Part shown: piece after piece, positions 1 to 9,506 of the stretch
Position numbering within the stretch: position 1 is the stretch's first letter
How the letters are laid out: each line of letters opens with the position of its first letter
Assembly: GCA_913055685.1 (NCBI GenBank)
Contig: CAJXKC010000001.1
Location: forward strand, 930,001-994,000
DNA: 64,000 nucleotides
Direction: 5' to 3'
DNA from: an uncultured Flavobacteriales bacterium
Lineage (GTDB): Bacteria; Bacteroidota; Bacteroidia; Flavobacteriales; Schleiferiaceae
Notes under the pieces: model-generated
The model's input: only the letters and a program-made list of their open reading frames with translations
Database searches by the model: none
Told to the model about the DNA's origin: nothing
Translations under genes and position numbers: made by a program

Positions 1-13
1 GGATTTTTATGAT

Positions 14-1459
14 ATGACAAAAACAGGGATCGACGGCATACACTATTATGTTCCCTCACTAGTATTGCCAATTGAAGTATTAGCTGAGGCAAGGGGAATC
101 GATTATGCAAAACTAAATAAAGGATTGGGTCTCGAGGGCATGGCGCTTTGCGATGCCGACGAGGATGTGGCCACCATGGCCGCCGAAGCAGCCCTTCGAC
201 TGATGGAAGAACAAGGGCTAAATCCAGCAGAGATTGATCGTATTTATCTAGGAACAGAATCTGCTTTGGATGCAGCTAAGCCTACGGCCGCCTATATATT
301 GGGGATTATCGAAGAGCGATTGACCCCTAAATTTGGACCACGCTGCTTGCGCAATTGCGATATCATAGACATGACTTTCGCTTGCATTGGTGGAGTAGAT
401 GCCTTGCTGAATTCAGTAGATTATATCCGCTTAAATCCAAGTCGGAAGGCTATCGTTATTGCTGCTGATAAAGCGCAATACGATCTAGGCAGCACCGGAG
501 AATATACGCAAGGGGCAGGTGCGGTAGCACTTTCCATTAGTGCCAACCCAAAACTTTTGATTCTAGATGAGACCTACGGGGTGGCTACAAAAAGTGAATA
601 TGATTTCTTTAAACCGCGCCGGGTGTACAATAAAACTGAGTTATTGAAGGCTGCTGCTTCCTTGCTTGGTACCAACATAAGTCCCAAAGATGTGGAGGCG
701 CTTTTGGAAAGCGCTAATCATCCTTTCTGGGGCAGTGATAAGTCGGAGATTGAGTTATTTAAGGAAGAACCTGTTTTCGACGGACCTTATTCCAACGACT
801 GTTATAAGGCTCGAACCTCGGAGGCTTTAAAGCACTTAGAATCCCAAAGAGAAGGTTTTAACTTATTGGAGGATTGGCCTTATATGGTTTTCCATTTACC
901 CTATGCCTTCCAAGCTCGCCGCATGTTCACCGAAATGTGGCTCGAACGATTGAGCGCAGCTGACCTAGCTAACTTAGTCGCAGAATTAGGTATGCCATCC
1001 GGCAAAAGCCCAAATTGGGATATGGACTTTTTAAAAGCAGCTTCCAAATCGGCGTATTACCGCCAATTTATTTCCGAACGCATTGAGGCTGGTGAAAGGG
1101 CTTCCTCCAAAATTGGTAATATGTATACTGCTTCAATCTTTATGAGCTTCCTTTCCTTGTTAGAAGTGGCTAGGGAAGAAGGACGTTATTTGAAAGATCA
1201 GAACATAGGGTTTATTGCTTATGGCAGTGGATCGAAGTCCAAAGTGTTTTCAGGTCGATTCGCCGAAAACTGGCAAAGCGCCTTGCCGCAGGAAAATATT
1301 TTTGCTAGCCTTGAAAATAGAAGGCTCGTGAGCTTTGAAAGCTACGAAGCCTTGCATAGAGGCAGTCAAAAAGACCCGGTGCTTGCGCGTAAAGGCATAC
1401 GTTTTCAGGGCCTAGCAACCGAAGCTAATCGGGAGGGATATAGATATTATAAGAACTAA
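14..1459 (+). CDS. hydroxymethylglutaryl-CoA synthase family protein
   Basis: 481-aa ORF; thiolase-fold HMG-CoA synthase-like N-terminus (GIDGIHYYVPSLVLP..., RIYLGTESALDAAKP, NCDIIDMTFACIGGVDALLN). Confidence 0.88.
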   Translation: MTKTGIDGIHYYVPSLVLPIEVLAEARGIDYAKLNKGLGLEGMALCDADEDVATMAAEAALRLMEEQGLNPAEIDRIYLGTESALDAAKPTAAYILGIIEERLTPKFGPRCLRNCDIIDMTFACIGGVDALLNSVDYIRLNPSRKAIVIAADKAQYDLGSTGEYTQGAGAVALSISANPKLLILDETYGVATKSEYDFFKPRRVYNKTELLKAAASLLGTNISPKDVEALLESANHPFWGSDKSEIELFKEEPVFDGPYSNDCYKARTSEALKHLESQREGFNLLEDWPYMVFHLPYAFQARRMFTEMWLERLSAADLANLVAELGMPSGKSPNWDMDFLKAASKSAYYRQFISERIEAGERASSKIGNMYTASIFMSFLSLLEVAREEGRYLKDQNIGFIAYGSGSKSKVFSGRFAENWQSALPQENIFASLENRRLVSFESYEALHRGSQKDPVLARKGIRFQGLATEANREGYRYYKN

Positions 1460-1462
1460 TCG

Positions 1463-1966
1463 ATGGAGGAAATTCGCAATAAGGTAGCCGAAAGTGGTCT
1501 AATCACCCTTAGTCTGGAGGACTACTATCCGCGAGCAGCACGCTTAAATTTGGATATTGCTCCCTGGCTTTATGAGGGCATGATATTGCGTGAAAAAGAT
1601 TTTAGAGCCCACTTAAAGGAGCACGATTGGTCGCAATACCAAGACGCTTATGTGGCGGTATTCTGTTCGGCCGATGCTATTGTTCCCCAGTGGGCGTATA
1701 TGCTCTTGGGCTCCTATCTGCAAGGTCTGGCCAAGAAAGTAGTTTTTGGTGATCAGGCAATTCTGGAAACGGTAGTGATGGATGAAGTGCTTTCAAAACT
1801 GGATCTGGAACAATTCAAGGATAAAAGGGTGATCCTTAAAGGTTGTGGGTCTTTGCCAATTCCGCCACAGGCCTACCTAAAGTTTAGTATGGAATTACAA
1901 AAGGTAGTAAAGAGCCTCATGTTTGGGGAAGCTTGTTCTACCGTACCGATATACAAGAAAAAGTAG
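1463..1966 (+). CDS. DUF2480-like conserved protein
   Basis: 167-aa ORF 4 bp after the upstream stop; pattern recalled for the Bacteroidota DUF2480 family. Confidence 0.7.
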   Translation: MEEIRNKVAESGLITLSLEDYYPRAARLNLDIAPWLYEGMILREKDFRAHLKEHDWSQYQDAYVAVFCSADAIVPQWAYMLLGSYLQGLAKKVVFGDQAILETVVMDEVLSKLDLEQFKDKRVILKGCGSLPIPPQAYLKFSMELQKVVKSLMFGEACSTVPIYKKK

Positions 1967-1974
1967 TTGGAGAC

Positions 1975-2784
1975 ATGGATTTTGATATTCTTGGTATAAA
2001 GCAGGCAATTCGTGAAGAACGCGAAGCCTTATTAAAGCATCCTATTTATAATCAGTTTCAGGATCTTGGACAGCTTCGCATTTTTATGGAGCACCATGTT
2101 TTTGCAGTCTGGGATTTCATGCTTTTGCTGAAGGCTTTGCAACGTCGCTTAACCTCGGTGGAAGAAGCTTGGACCCCAAGTGAAAGTCGCATTGCCCGAC
2201 GTCTTATCAATGATATTGTACTAGCCGAAGAAAGTGACCTCGATATAAATGGGGAGCCAGCTAGCCATTACGAGATGTACCTACACGCAATGAACCAATG
2301 CGGTGCCGATACTAGGGCGATTAATCACCTGGTGCGCAAGGTACGCGAGGGGCATAGTCTTAAATCGGTGATGAAGTACAATGTGGCGGAATTAGATCCA
2401 GTGGTCCTCGACTTCATCAGAACTTCTTGGGAAATAGTTCGCGATGGTGGGACGCATGAAATTGCCGCCGCTTTTACTTTTGGTCGCGAAGATTTAATCC
2501 CCGATTTATTTACAGAGATTGTTAGAGATCTAAACGCCAAGTTCGGTGGCGAGTTAAGTGCTTTCGTGTATTATTTGGAGCGCCACATTGAAATCGATGG
2601 CGATGAACACGGACCCATGGCCGAAAAGATGATCCGCGAGCTTTGCGGTAATGATCAACAGAAATGGGAGGAAGGAAAACAGGCAGCTAAGAAAGCCCTA
2701 GCTGCCCGTTTAAAATTATGGGATTCGATTGCTACTCGACTGGAGCAATGGAGTCCTGAGGAGCAGCATTCTCTAGCTTATTAA
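1975..2784 (+). CDS. DUF3050-like (heme-oxygenase-fold-like) protein
   Basis: ORF track start 1933, more likely ATG 1975 (MDFDILGIKQAIREERE...); HxxVFAVWDFMxLLKxLQ motif. Confidence 0.75.
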   Translation: MDFDILGIKQAIREEREALLKHPIYNQFQDLGQLRIFMEHHVFAVWDFMLLLKALQRRLTSVEEAWTPSESRIARRLINDIVLAEESDLDINGEPASHYEMYLHAMNQCGADTRAINHLVRKVREGHSLKSVMKYNVAELDPVVLDFIRTSWEIVRDGGTHEIAAAFTFGREDLIPDLFTEIVRDLNAKFGGELSAFVYYLERHIEIDGDEHGPMAEKMIRELCGNDQQKWEEGKQAAKKALAARLKLWDSIATRLEQWSPEEQHSLAY

Positions 2785-3196
2785 GCATCGCTTTTCCGTT
2801 TACTAAGGCCTTTTGGGTAATTTCGTCGATGCGGGCCATTTTATCTTTTTCGGCTTTTAGGAATTCGGCTTTTTCGCTGTCGCTCCAGCTGTCATTCCAG
2901 GCACCTGAGTAATCGTGCATCCACTTCATCATAGCATCTTTAGCAAACTTTAGCTCGGTGGCGGCAGTCATAATCTCAAGGCTGTCTTCCGAACCTATGG
3001 AGGCTTGCATTAAGTCACCTTGCATTTTACTCATCGGCGTCATTTCTGGCATTACCTTATCGTGTAAAGCCATTACCTCACTTTTTAAGGAGTCGATTAG
3101 ATTAGTGCCACTGGCCGCTGAATTTGCATTTTCAGCGCTATTGTTACAAGCCACCGCAAAGGCACCTGCAACTAGGAATAGGATTAGTTTCTTCAT
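2732..3196 (-). CDS. small lipoprotein of unknown function
   Basis: MKKLILFLVAGAFAVACNN lipobox; convergent 53-bp overlap with the preceding CDS. Confidence 0.75.
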   Translation of the reverse strand: MKKLILFLVAGAFAVACNNSAENANSAASGTNLIDSLKSEVMALHDKVMPEMTPMSKMQGDLMQASIGSEDSLEIMTAATELKFAKDAMMKWMHDYSGAWNDSWSDSEKAEFLKAEKDKMARIDEITQKALVNGKAMLNKLENAAPQDSIAPVE

Positions 3197-3255
3197 AGGA
3201 AATACTTTGCGACGAAGTTAAGAAGCAAATCACCGATTATAGGTGACTTGCTTCC

Positions 3256-3263
3256 TATTTTTG
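3256..3263 (+). promoter_or_regulatory. Bacteroidota -7 promoter box TATTTTTG
   Basis: Match to TAnnTTTG, 5 nt before ATG 3268/3269. Confidence 0.5.
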
Positions 3264-3267
3264 CATT

Positions 3268-3951
3268 ATGAAAGTGAAATTGACGACTACCGACTGGTTG
3301 CGTATTGCGGTTTTGGTTTTAGTATTTGTAGGCGGAATTACCGGATCTTATTTTATCCTAAAGCCTAAGCCCCGTCTGCCTATCTATAATCCGTCTGAGC
3401 TAGATCGACGTTTAGTGGCCGAAGATATGCGCGGTAAGGGACGTAATCATAAGGTCCTGCCTTTTGCCTTAATTAATCAGTACGGCGACACTTTAAGCGA
3501 TGCCGATATGGAAGGTAAGATCTATGTGGCGGATTTCTTCTTTACGGTTTGCCCGGATATTTGCAAAGACATGGCGGTACAGAAGCGGCGCTTGCAAGAG
3601 GTTTTAAAGGATCAATCGGATTTTGCTATTCTTTCACATTCTGTAACTCCCGAAATGGATTCAGTACCGGTAATTAAAGCTTATGCTGATATGCAGGGTG
3701 CCATCCCCGGCAAATGGTACATCCTCACGGGCGACAAGCCTCAGATTTACAATTTGGCCCGCCGTTCCTACTTCGCCATTTTCGATCAAGGGGGGAAGGG
3801 CGATGAAGCGGACTTTATCCATACCGAAAACTTCGTGTTAATCGATAAAGAAAAACGCATTCGTGGCTATTACGACGGTACTAGTGAAGAGGATGTGGAT
3901 CGCTTGATACGGGATTATGGGATATTGAAGCAGGAGTATTTAGAAGAATAG
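3268..3951 (+). CDS. SCO1/SenC family protein
   Basis: TM anchor, thioredoxin fold with FTVCPDICKDM and late His (FIHTENFVLID). Confidence 0.9.
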   Translation: MKVKLTTTDWLRIAVLVLVFVGGITGSYFILKPKPRLPIYNPSELDRRLVAEDMRGKGRNHKVLPFALINQYGDTLSDADMEGKIYVADFFFTVCPDICKDMAVQKRRLQEVLKDQSDFAILSHSVTPEMDSVPVIKAYADMQGAIPGKWYILTGDKPQIYNLARRSYFAIFDQGGKGDEADFIHTENFVLIDKEKRIRGYYDGTSEEDVDRLIRDYGILKQEYLEE

Positions 3952-4094
3952 AGAAGGAGAAGAAGTTATCTTGCTTTTAGAGATATCTTACCTTCATGCT
4001 GCGCCTGTTGAACCGTCTTTCGAACGGCTCAAGATGACATCGACTGTCGATAGCAGGGATTAAGCTGCCCATTGGCTTTTCCTCTTATCTCGGA

Positions 4095-6515
4095 TCACCC
4101 TAAATCCAATTGCATTTTCTTTACCCTTTCTTCCAAGCTTTCGGTAGTCATCCGTTCCCGAAGTCGATCAACCATAATTGGAAAGCAAAAGGGACTGGGT
4201 TTTTCGAGTTCCTGAATAATTATGTCTTGCTCCGCTATGCGTTCTAAAGCTTGGCGAAGCCTTCCTTCTTCTAATTGGAACTCCAGAGCCTCTTCATAGG
4301 CTTGTTGCAATAAAAGGTTTTCGGGTTCATAATCGTTGAGCACTTTAAAGATTAAGGAGCTACTGCTTTGCAAATGCTTGTCTTTGATGGGTTCGCCGGG
4401 GTAGCCCCGATAAACCATGCCCGAGATAACCGCGATATCACGGAAGCGTCTACCCGCCAATTCAATGGCATTTACACTATGCATGATATCTTCCCGCAGG
4501 TCTACTGTGCTAAAGATGTCAGAGTCCAAGGCATCTTCGATAGGAAAAGGCTTGTCGCTCAGTAATTCGAAGCCATAATCATTCATAGCAATACTGGCAC
4601 TAAAGGGCTCTAAAAGAGATAGCCTATAGGCTAAAAGTGCCGCCATTCCCTCGTGAACCGCCCTGCCTTCAAAAGGATATACAAATAAATGATGCCCCTC
4701 TCGGCTGCACATTTTCTCGATGAGCAATTGCTCCCGCCTGGGAATAATGGAACGTTCTTCTTGTACCTCCCAGAGCGGACTAATTAGTTTGAGTTCGGGG
4801 TCGCTGCTGCTACGATTATGACTCTCCTCTAGCTTCTGGCGAAGCATCTGACCCATTTGTGCCGAAAGAGGCATCCGACCGCCTTGCCAACTGGGAACCT
4901 GTCCTTTTTTACTGCGACTTAATTTAACCTGAGCTTCCATTCCGCGGAAGCGCACCAGTTCTAGATTCCGACCAGCAAACCAAAAGACATCACCGGGCTT
5001 TAATCGCGAAATAAAATACTCTTCTATAGTGCCCAAATAACCACCACTTTCAAATTTGATTTTCACTACCCCATCGCCCACAATGGTGCCAATACTCATG
5101 CGGTGGCGCATAGCGGTGCGTCGGCGTTGGACCTTGTAAAGGCCATCTTCATCCACTTCTACCTTGTGAAACTCATCGTAGGATTCGAGGCTATCGCCTC
5201 CGTGGCGAATGAAATCTAAACACCACTGCCATTCATGGTCTTGTAGACTTTGATAGGAAAAGGTGGCCCGAATTTCCGGAAGAATCGCATCAGGCTTAAA
5301 GCCAGAACCAACGGCTAGCGTAACCAAGAATTGCACGAGTACGTCGAAAGAGCGTAGGTAAGGAAAGCGTGCTTCTACTAATTCTTCCTCAATAGCCTGT
5401 CGCAATGCGGCTGCCTCTACCAATTCTAAACTGTGGGTGGGGACAAAGTAAATTCGACTGGTGGCTCCCGGCTGGTGACCACTGCGCCCAGCCCTTTGCA
5501 TGAAGCGCGCCACTCCCTTGGGAGAGCCAACCTGTATAATGGTCTCTACCGGGCGGAAGTCCACACCCAAGTCCAAACTACTAGTGCAAACCACCGCTTT
5601 TAATTGGCCCGTATAAAGGGCGTCTTCGACCCAATTGCGTAAATCTTTTGAAATGCTGCTGTGGTGCATCGCCATTAAGCCTGCAAGCTCGGGGGCTACA
5701 TCTAATATGCGTTGATACCATATTTCTGCCTGGGAGCGAGTATTGGTGAAAATGAGGGTCGATTCCGATTCCATAATAACTGGAATTACCTTCTCCAACA
5801 TTTTTATACCTAGGTGTCCCGCCCAGGGGAGTACTTCAACCGAATCAGGTAATACCGAAACTACTTCGATGGCCTTGCGCATGCCCGAGCGAATAAGCGC
5901 GGTTTTCGCTTCTGGAAATTCGGGGCCTAGCAAAACCTGCATGGCTTCCTCCATATTCCCTATAGTTGCGGAAATCCCCCAAGTGCGTAAATTGGGATTC
6001 ATCCCTCGCAGGCGGCTCAAGGCCAACTCCATTTGCACCGCCCGCTTGGAGCCCATAAGCTCATGCCATTCATCCACTACTACCGTGTGTAGTTTTTTAA
6101 AGATGCGCTCATTCTCCTTCATGGCGAGCAGCAAATGCAAACTCTCCGGAGTAGTGATGAGCAAATGCGGCATTTGCTTTTTTTGCTTGGCACGCTGACT
6201 AGTACTGGTATCCCCTGTGCGAATGTCTACCGTGAGTTCCAGGCCCATGCCTTCGATTGCGCGTTCAGCCGACTGCCGAATTTCTTTAGCTAAGGCCCGA
6301 ATAGGGGTAATCCAAAGGATGCAGAGCCCTTTTTTGGAATTGGAATGCAATAGGGCCGGTAGGAGCAAAGAATAAGTCTTGCCACTACCAGTGGGCGCGT
6401 TTACAATACCCGAATTTCCATCGGCATAAGCGCGCCAAGCAGCCTCCTGAAAGGCGGCAGGTTCCCAGTCCAATGACCGAAACCAATCCTGCGCTTTTTG
6501 AGCAGCGGCGGCCAA
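4095..6515 (-). CDS. Lhr-like DEXH-box helicase (ligase-associated DNA damage response helicase type)
   Basis: APTGSGKTYS Walker A, VDEWHEL, SATIGN, MQRAGRSGHQPG motifs; 806 aa. Confidence 0.88.
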   Translation of the reverse strand: MAAAAQKAQDWFRSLDWEPAAFQEAAWRAYADGNSGIVNAPTGSGKTYSLLLPALLHSNSKKGLCILWITPIRALAKEIRQSAERAIEGMGLELTVDIRTGDTSTSQRAKQKKQMPHLLITTPESLHLLLAMKENERIFKKLHTVVVDEWHELMGSKRAVQMELALSRLRGMNPNLRTWGISATIGNMEEAMQVLLGPEFPEAKTALIRSGMRKAIEVVSVLPDSVEVLPWAGHLGIKMLEKVIPVIMESESTLIFTNTRSQAEIWYQRILDVAPELAGLMAMHHSSISKDLRNWVEDALYTGQLKAVVCTSSLDLGVDFRPVETIIQVGSPKGVARFMQRAGRSGHQPGATSRIYFVPTHSLELVEAAALRQAIEEELVEARFPYLRSFDVLVQFLVTLAVGSGFKPDAILPEIRATFSYQSLQDHEWQWCLDFIRHGGDSLESYDEFHKVEVDEDGLYKVQRRRTAMRHRMSIGTIVGDGVVKIKFESGGYLGTIEEYFISRLKPGDVFWFAGRNLELVRFRGMEAQVKLSRSKKGQVPSWQGGRMPLSAQMGQMLRQKLEESHNRSSSDPELKLISPLWEVQEERSIIPRREQLLIEKMCSREGHHLFVYPFEGRAVHEGMAALLAYRLSLLEPFSASIAMNDYGFELLSDKPFPIEDALDSDIFSTVDLREDIMHSVNAIELAGRRFRDIAVISGMVYRGYPGEPIKDKHLQSSSSLIFKVLNDYEPENLLLQQAYEEALEFQLEEGRLRQALERIAEQDIIIQELEKPSPFCFPIMVDRLRERMTTESLEERVKKMQLDLG

Positions 6516-6518
6516 GTT

Positions 6519-7511
6519 TTAGAAAGGTGGGTGAACTGGGCGGTTGTCGATTATCGCTTCGATACGCTCCATTACCTCGGGGCTAAGCTTTTCTTTAGCC
6601 GCTCCGGCTTTGAGATTTTCTTCGAGCTGACTAAGCTTTGAGGCGCCCAAAATAGTGGTGCTTACATTGGGGTTTTTTAAAGTCCAGGCGATAGCCATAA
6701 CTGGCATGCTTAATCCAAGGTCTTTTGCTACATCAGTAAGTTTATTCACCTTATTGAACCAGTCTTCCTGCAGGTTCATTTTGGCTAACCAATTAAGCTC
6801 CTCTAAGGAAAGGCGAGAGTTTTCGGGGACTCCATTGTTGTACTTTCCAGTGAGGACACCACTGGCCAGCGGACTCCAGATAGTGGTGCCTAGACCTACG
6901 GTTTTGTAAATCTGGCTAAACTCCACTTCTACTTTTTCGCGATGGAACAAATTGTACTGCGGCTGCTCCATGGTAGGCGGAATCAAATTGTATTGACGGG
7001 CAACCATATGGGCCTCCATAATTTCTTGCGCACTCCACTCTGAGGTGCCCCAGTACAAAATTTTACCCTGCTGGATTAAATTATGCATGGTCCAAACCGT
7101 CTCCTCGATCGGAGTTTCCTTATCGGGTCGGTGGCAGTAAAATAAATCGAGGTAGTCTACCTGCAAACGTTTTAAAGCCTGATGGCAAGCTTCGGTTAAA
7201 TGCTTACGGGTATTGCCCTTTTGGGTGGGCTTAGAATATTTTAATCCGCTGATACCAAAATAGGCTTTACTGGATACCAAATAAGAATCGCGACTCCAAT
7301 TGAGGTCCTTCAAAACCTCACCCATTAATAGTTCCGATTTGCCATCGGCATACACTTCGGCATTATCAAAGAAGTTTACCCCATGGTCGTAGGCATAAGC
7401 CATTAATTCTGTGGCTAAATCTTTACCGATTTGGGTGCCAAAAGTGATCCAAGATCCAAAACTCATTTCGGAGACTTGTAGTCCCGATTTTCCTAATCTG
7501 CGGTATTCCAT
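6519..7511 (-). CDS. aldo/keto reductase (potassium-channel beta-subunit-like)
   Basis: MEYRRLGKSGLQVSEMSFGSW, FFDNAEVYADGKSE, YLDLFYCHRPD. Confidence 0.92.
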   Translation of the reverse strand: MEYRRLGKSGLQVSEMSFGSWITFGTQIGKDLATELMAYAYDHGVNFFDNAEVYADGKSELLMGEVLKDLNWSRDSYLVSSKAYFGISGLKYSKPTQKGNTRKHLTEACHQALKRLQVDYLDLFYCHRPDKETPIEETVWTMHNLIQQGKILYWGTSEWSAQEIMEAHMVARQYNLIPPTMEQPQYNLFHREKVEVEFSQIYKTVGLGTTIWSPLASGVLTGKYNNGVPENSRLSLEELNWLAKMNLQEDWFNKVNKLTDVAKDLGLSMPVMAIAWTLKNPNVSTTILGASKLSQLEENLKAGAAKEKLSPEVMERIEAIIDNRPVHPPF

Positions 7512-9073
7512 TCTTTTTCTTTTAGGGCTCCTAAAGCTTCTTGCACATAAGCATCGTCTAGGGCATAGACCCTTTGGTAGGCTCGGGTACCAAAACGATT
7601 GTAGGCAATAAAGGCTTTGAGACGATTTTTCAAAATTGCCAGTTCAAGTTCATTCTCCTTAACAATACGTTCCGTCACTGGTTTACCAAAGAAGCTTTCC
7701 AAAACAGTGGAGTCGGCTTGCCAATGCTTTACAAAGCTATCTTCTTGCCAAAGGGCCAATTCTTTGCGGCGTTCATCCACGTATTTAAAGGCTTGCTCAT
7801 CGAGGTTAACCGTCATCGCTAAGTGATAGAGCAGGCGGGTGCTAGAAGTGGTGTCGTAACCCACTTCCACATCGGGTAGGATACCCCCAATATTGCGTCT
7901 TTCCTTTAGTTCAGTTTCCTCTGGAAGGAGCACGGTAGAATCACTGCTTTGCTCAGATCCTGTATTGCCATGGTAGTAATAAGCTTGATCGTAAGTGTCG
8001 TAGTCGCGTTGGATAGATCGGCCCGAAGGGGTGTAATAGCGCTGGGTGGTGAGTCGCATTTTAGATCCGTCTTGCAGGCTAATTTCCTCTTGAACTAGTC
8101 CCTTTCCGAAGGAACGGCGACCCACAATAATTCCGCGCTGATGATCCTGCACCGCCCCCGCTACAATTTCGCTCGCTGAGGCACTACCGCGATTGATAAG
8201 AACTGCTAAGCCTCCCTTTTCGAAGTATCCCCGACGGGAAGCGTAAAATTCTTCAATTTCCCCTTGGCGGTCTTTGGTAAATACGATCATCTGCCCTTTG
8301 GATAGAAACTCATCGGCTATTTGGTCGGCCGCTGCCAATAGGCCGCCGGGGTTATCACGAAGGTCAAGGATAATGTTCTTCGCCCCTTCATTTTGCAGGT
8401 CGCGCAATGAACGACGCACTTCTTGGGCACTTCGCGCTGTAAACTTGGTGAGCTTTATAATGCCAACCGAATCGTTTAGTAAGAAGTAAGAGCTTACCGA
8501 ATTAAGTCCGACTTCGCCTCGCTTTACATCTATTTCCAGATGTAGGTTTTCGGCCGGTCGAAAGAGGCCTAGTTTTACGCTAGTGCCGGATACACCTTTA
8601 AGCGTAGCTAGTACTTTTTGAGAATTTAAGCTTGGTCCAAAAAGCTGAACTGTGTCGGCCAAAAGTATGCGGTCACCGGCAATAATCCCCGCTTTGGCAG
8701 AAGGGCCATCGGGCATTACTTGTACCACGGTTAAACTATCATTGTAAATCTTAAACTCGATACCGATTCCCACAAAAGAGCCCCGAATCGACTCTTCACT
8801 AGCCGATACCTGATCTTCGGGAATGTAGGTAGAGTGGGGGTCGAGGTGATGTAATAACTCCGATATGGTTTGATCCAAGAGGCTATCGGTGTTCACCTGA
8901 TCGACATATTCGTAATCGATGTAATTAATGATTTGGCGGAGTTTCTGTTCTCTTTCGCTCGCCTCATTAAAAACTACGGTTTTATGAGGGAAGTTAAAGA
9001 AGACGCCTAGGCCAATGCCAAAAAGCATGGCCGCTGCCAATAATAAAGGGTATAGAGTTTTGGAATTATTCAA
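7493..9073 (-). CDS. S41 family C-terminal processing peptidase
   Basis: PDZ domain then LDLRDNPGGLL, SASASEIVAGAVQDHQRG, RRSFGKGLVQ. Confidence 0.93.
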   Translation of the reverse strand: MNNSKTLYPLLLAAAMLFGIGLGVFFNFPHKTVVFNEASEREQKLRQIINYIDYEYVDQVNTDSLLDQTISELLHHLDPHSTYIPEDQVSASEESIRGSFVGIGIEFKIYNDSLTVVQVMPDGPSAKAGIIAGDRILLADTVQLFGPSLNSQKVLATLKGVSGTSVKLGLFRPAENLHLEIDVKRGEVGLNSVSSYFLLNDSVGIIKLTKFTARSAQEVRRSLRDLQNEGAKNIILDLRDNPGGLLAAADQIADEFLSKGQMIVFTKDRQGEIEEFYASRRGYFEKGGLAVLINRGSASASEIVAGAVQDHQRGIIVGRRSFGKGLVQEEISLQDGSKMRLTTQRYYTPSGRSIQRDYDTYDQAYYYHGNTGSEQSSDSTVLLPEETELKERRNIGGILPDVEVGYDTTSSTRLLYHLAMTVNLDEQAFKYVDERRKELALWQEDSFVKHWQADSTVLESFFGKPVTERIVKENELELAILKNRLKAFIAYNRFGTRAYQRVYALDDAYVQEALGALKEKEWNTAD

Positions 9074-9506
9074 GTTCTTCTGCGGGTATCTGCGTTAATT
9101 CTACGCCTGCTTTTTCCAAAAATTGCAGACCACTGTCGTCCTTATAACGCTGAATGTATACCAATCGTTTAATACCGGACTGATGCACCAATTTGCTGCA
9201 GTCTTTGCAAGGCGACATGGTTAGGTAAAGGGTGGCGCCATTACTGCTATGCGTAGAACTTGCCATTTTTAGTATCGCATTTGCCTCCGCGTGTAGGACG
9301 TACCATTTAGTAGCATTGTCTTCGTCTTCGCATTTGTTTTCAAAGCCAGTTGGAGTGCCATTATAGCCATCGGAGACAATCATGCGGTCTTTAACAATGA
9401 TGGCTCCTACTTGCCTTCTTTGGCAATGCGAGAGTTTGGCCCATTCGCGCGCCATGCGCAGGTAGGCTATATCGTATTTACGTTGCTTCTGTAAAGCTTT
9501 AGTCAT
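9066..9506 (-). CDS. deoxycytidylate (dCMP) deaminase
   Basis: HAEANAI and MSPCKDCSKL zinc motifs; VGAIIVKDRMIVSDGYNGTP. Confidence 0.93.
   Translation of the reverse strand: MTKALQKQRKYDIAYLRMAREWAKLSHCQRRQVGAIIVKDRMIVSDGYNGTPTGFENKCEDEDNATKWYVLHAEANAILKMASSTHSSNGATLYLTMSPCKDCSKLVHQSGIKRLVYIQRYKDDSGLQFLEKAGVELTQIPAEELE

Noticed and set aside
5743-6198. 151-aa plus-strand ORF inside the helicase gene
   Set aside because: Antisense to conserved helicase motifs; no independent coding evidence.
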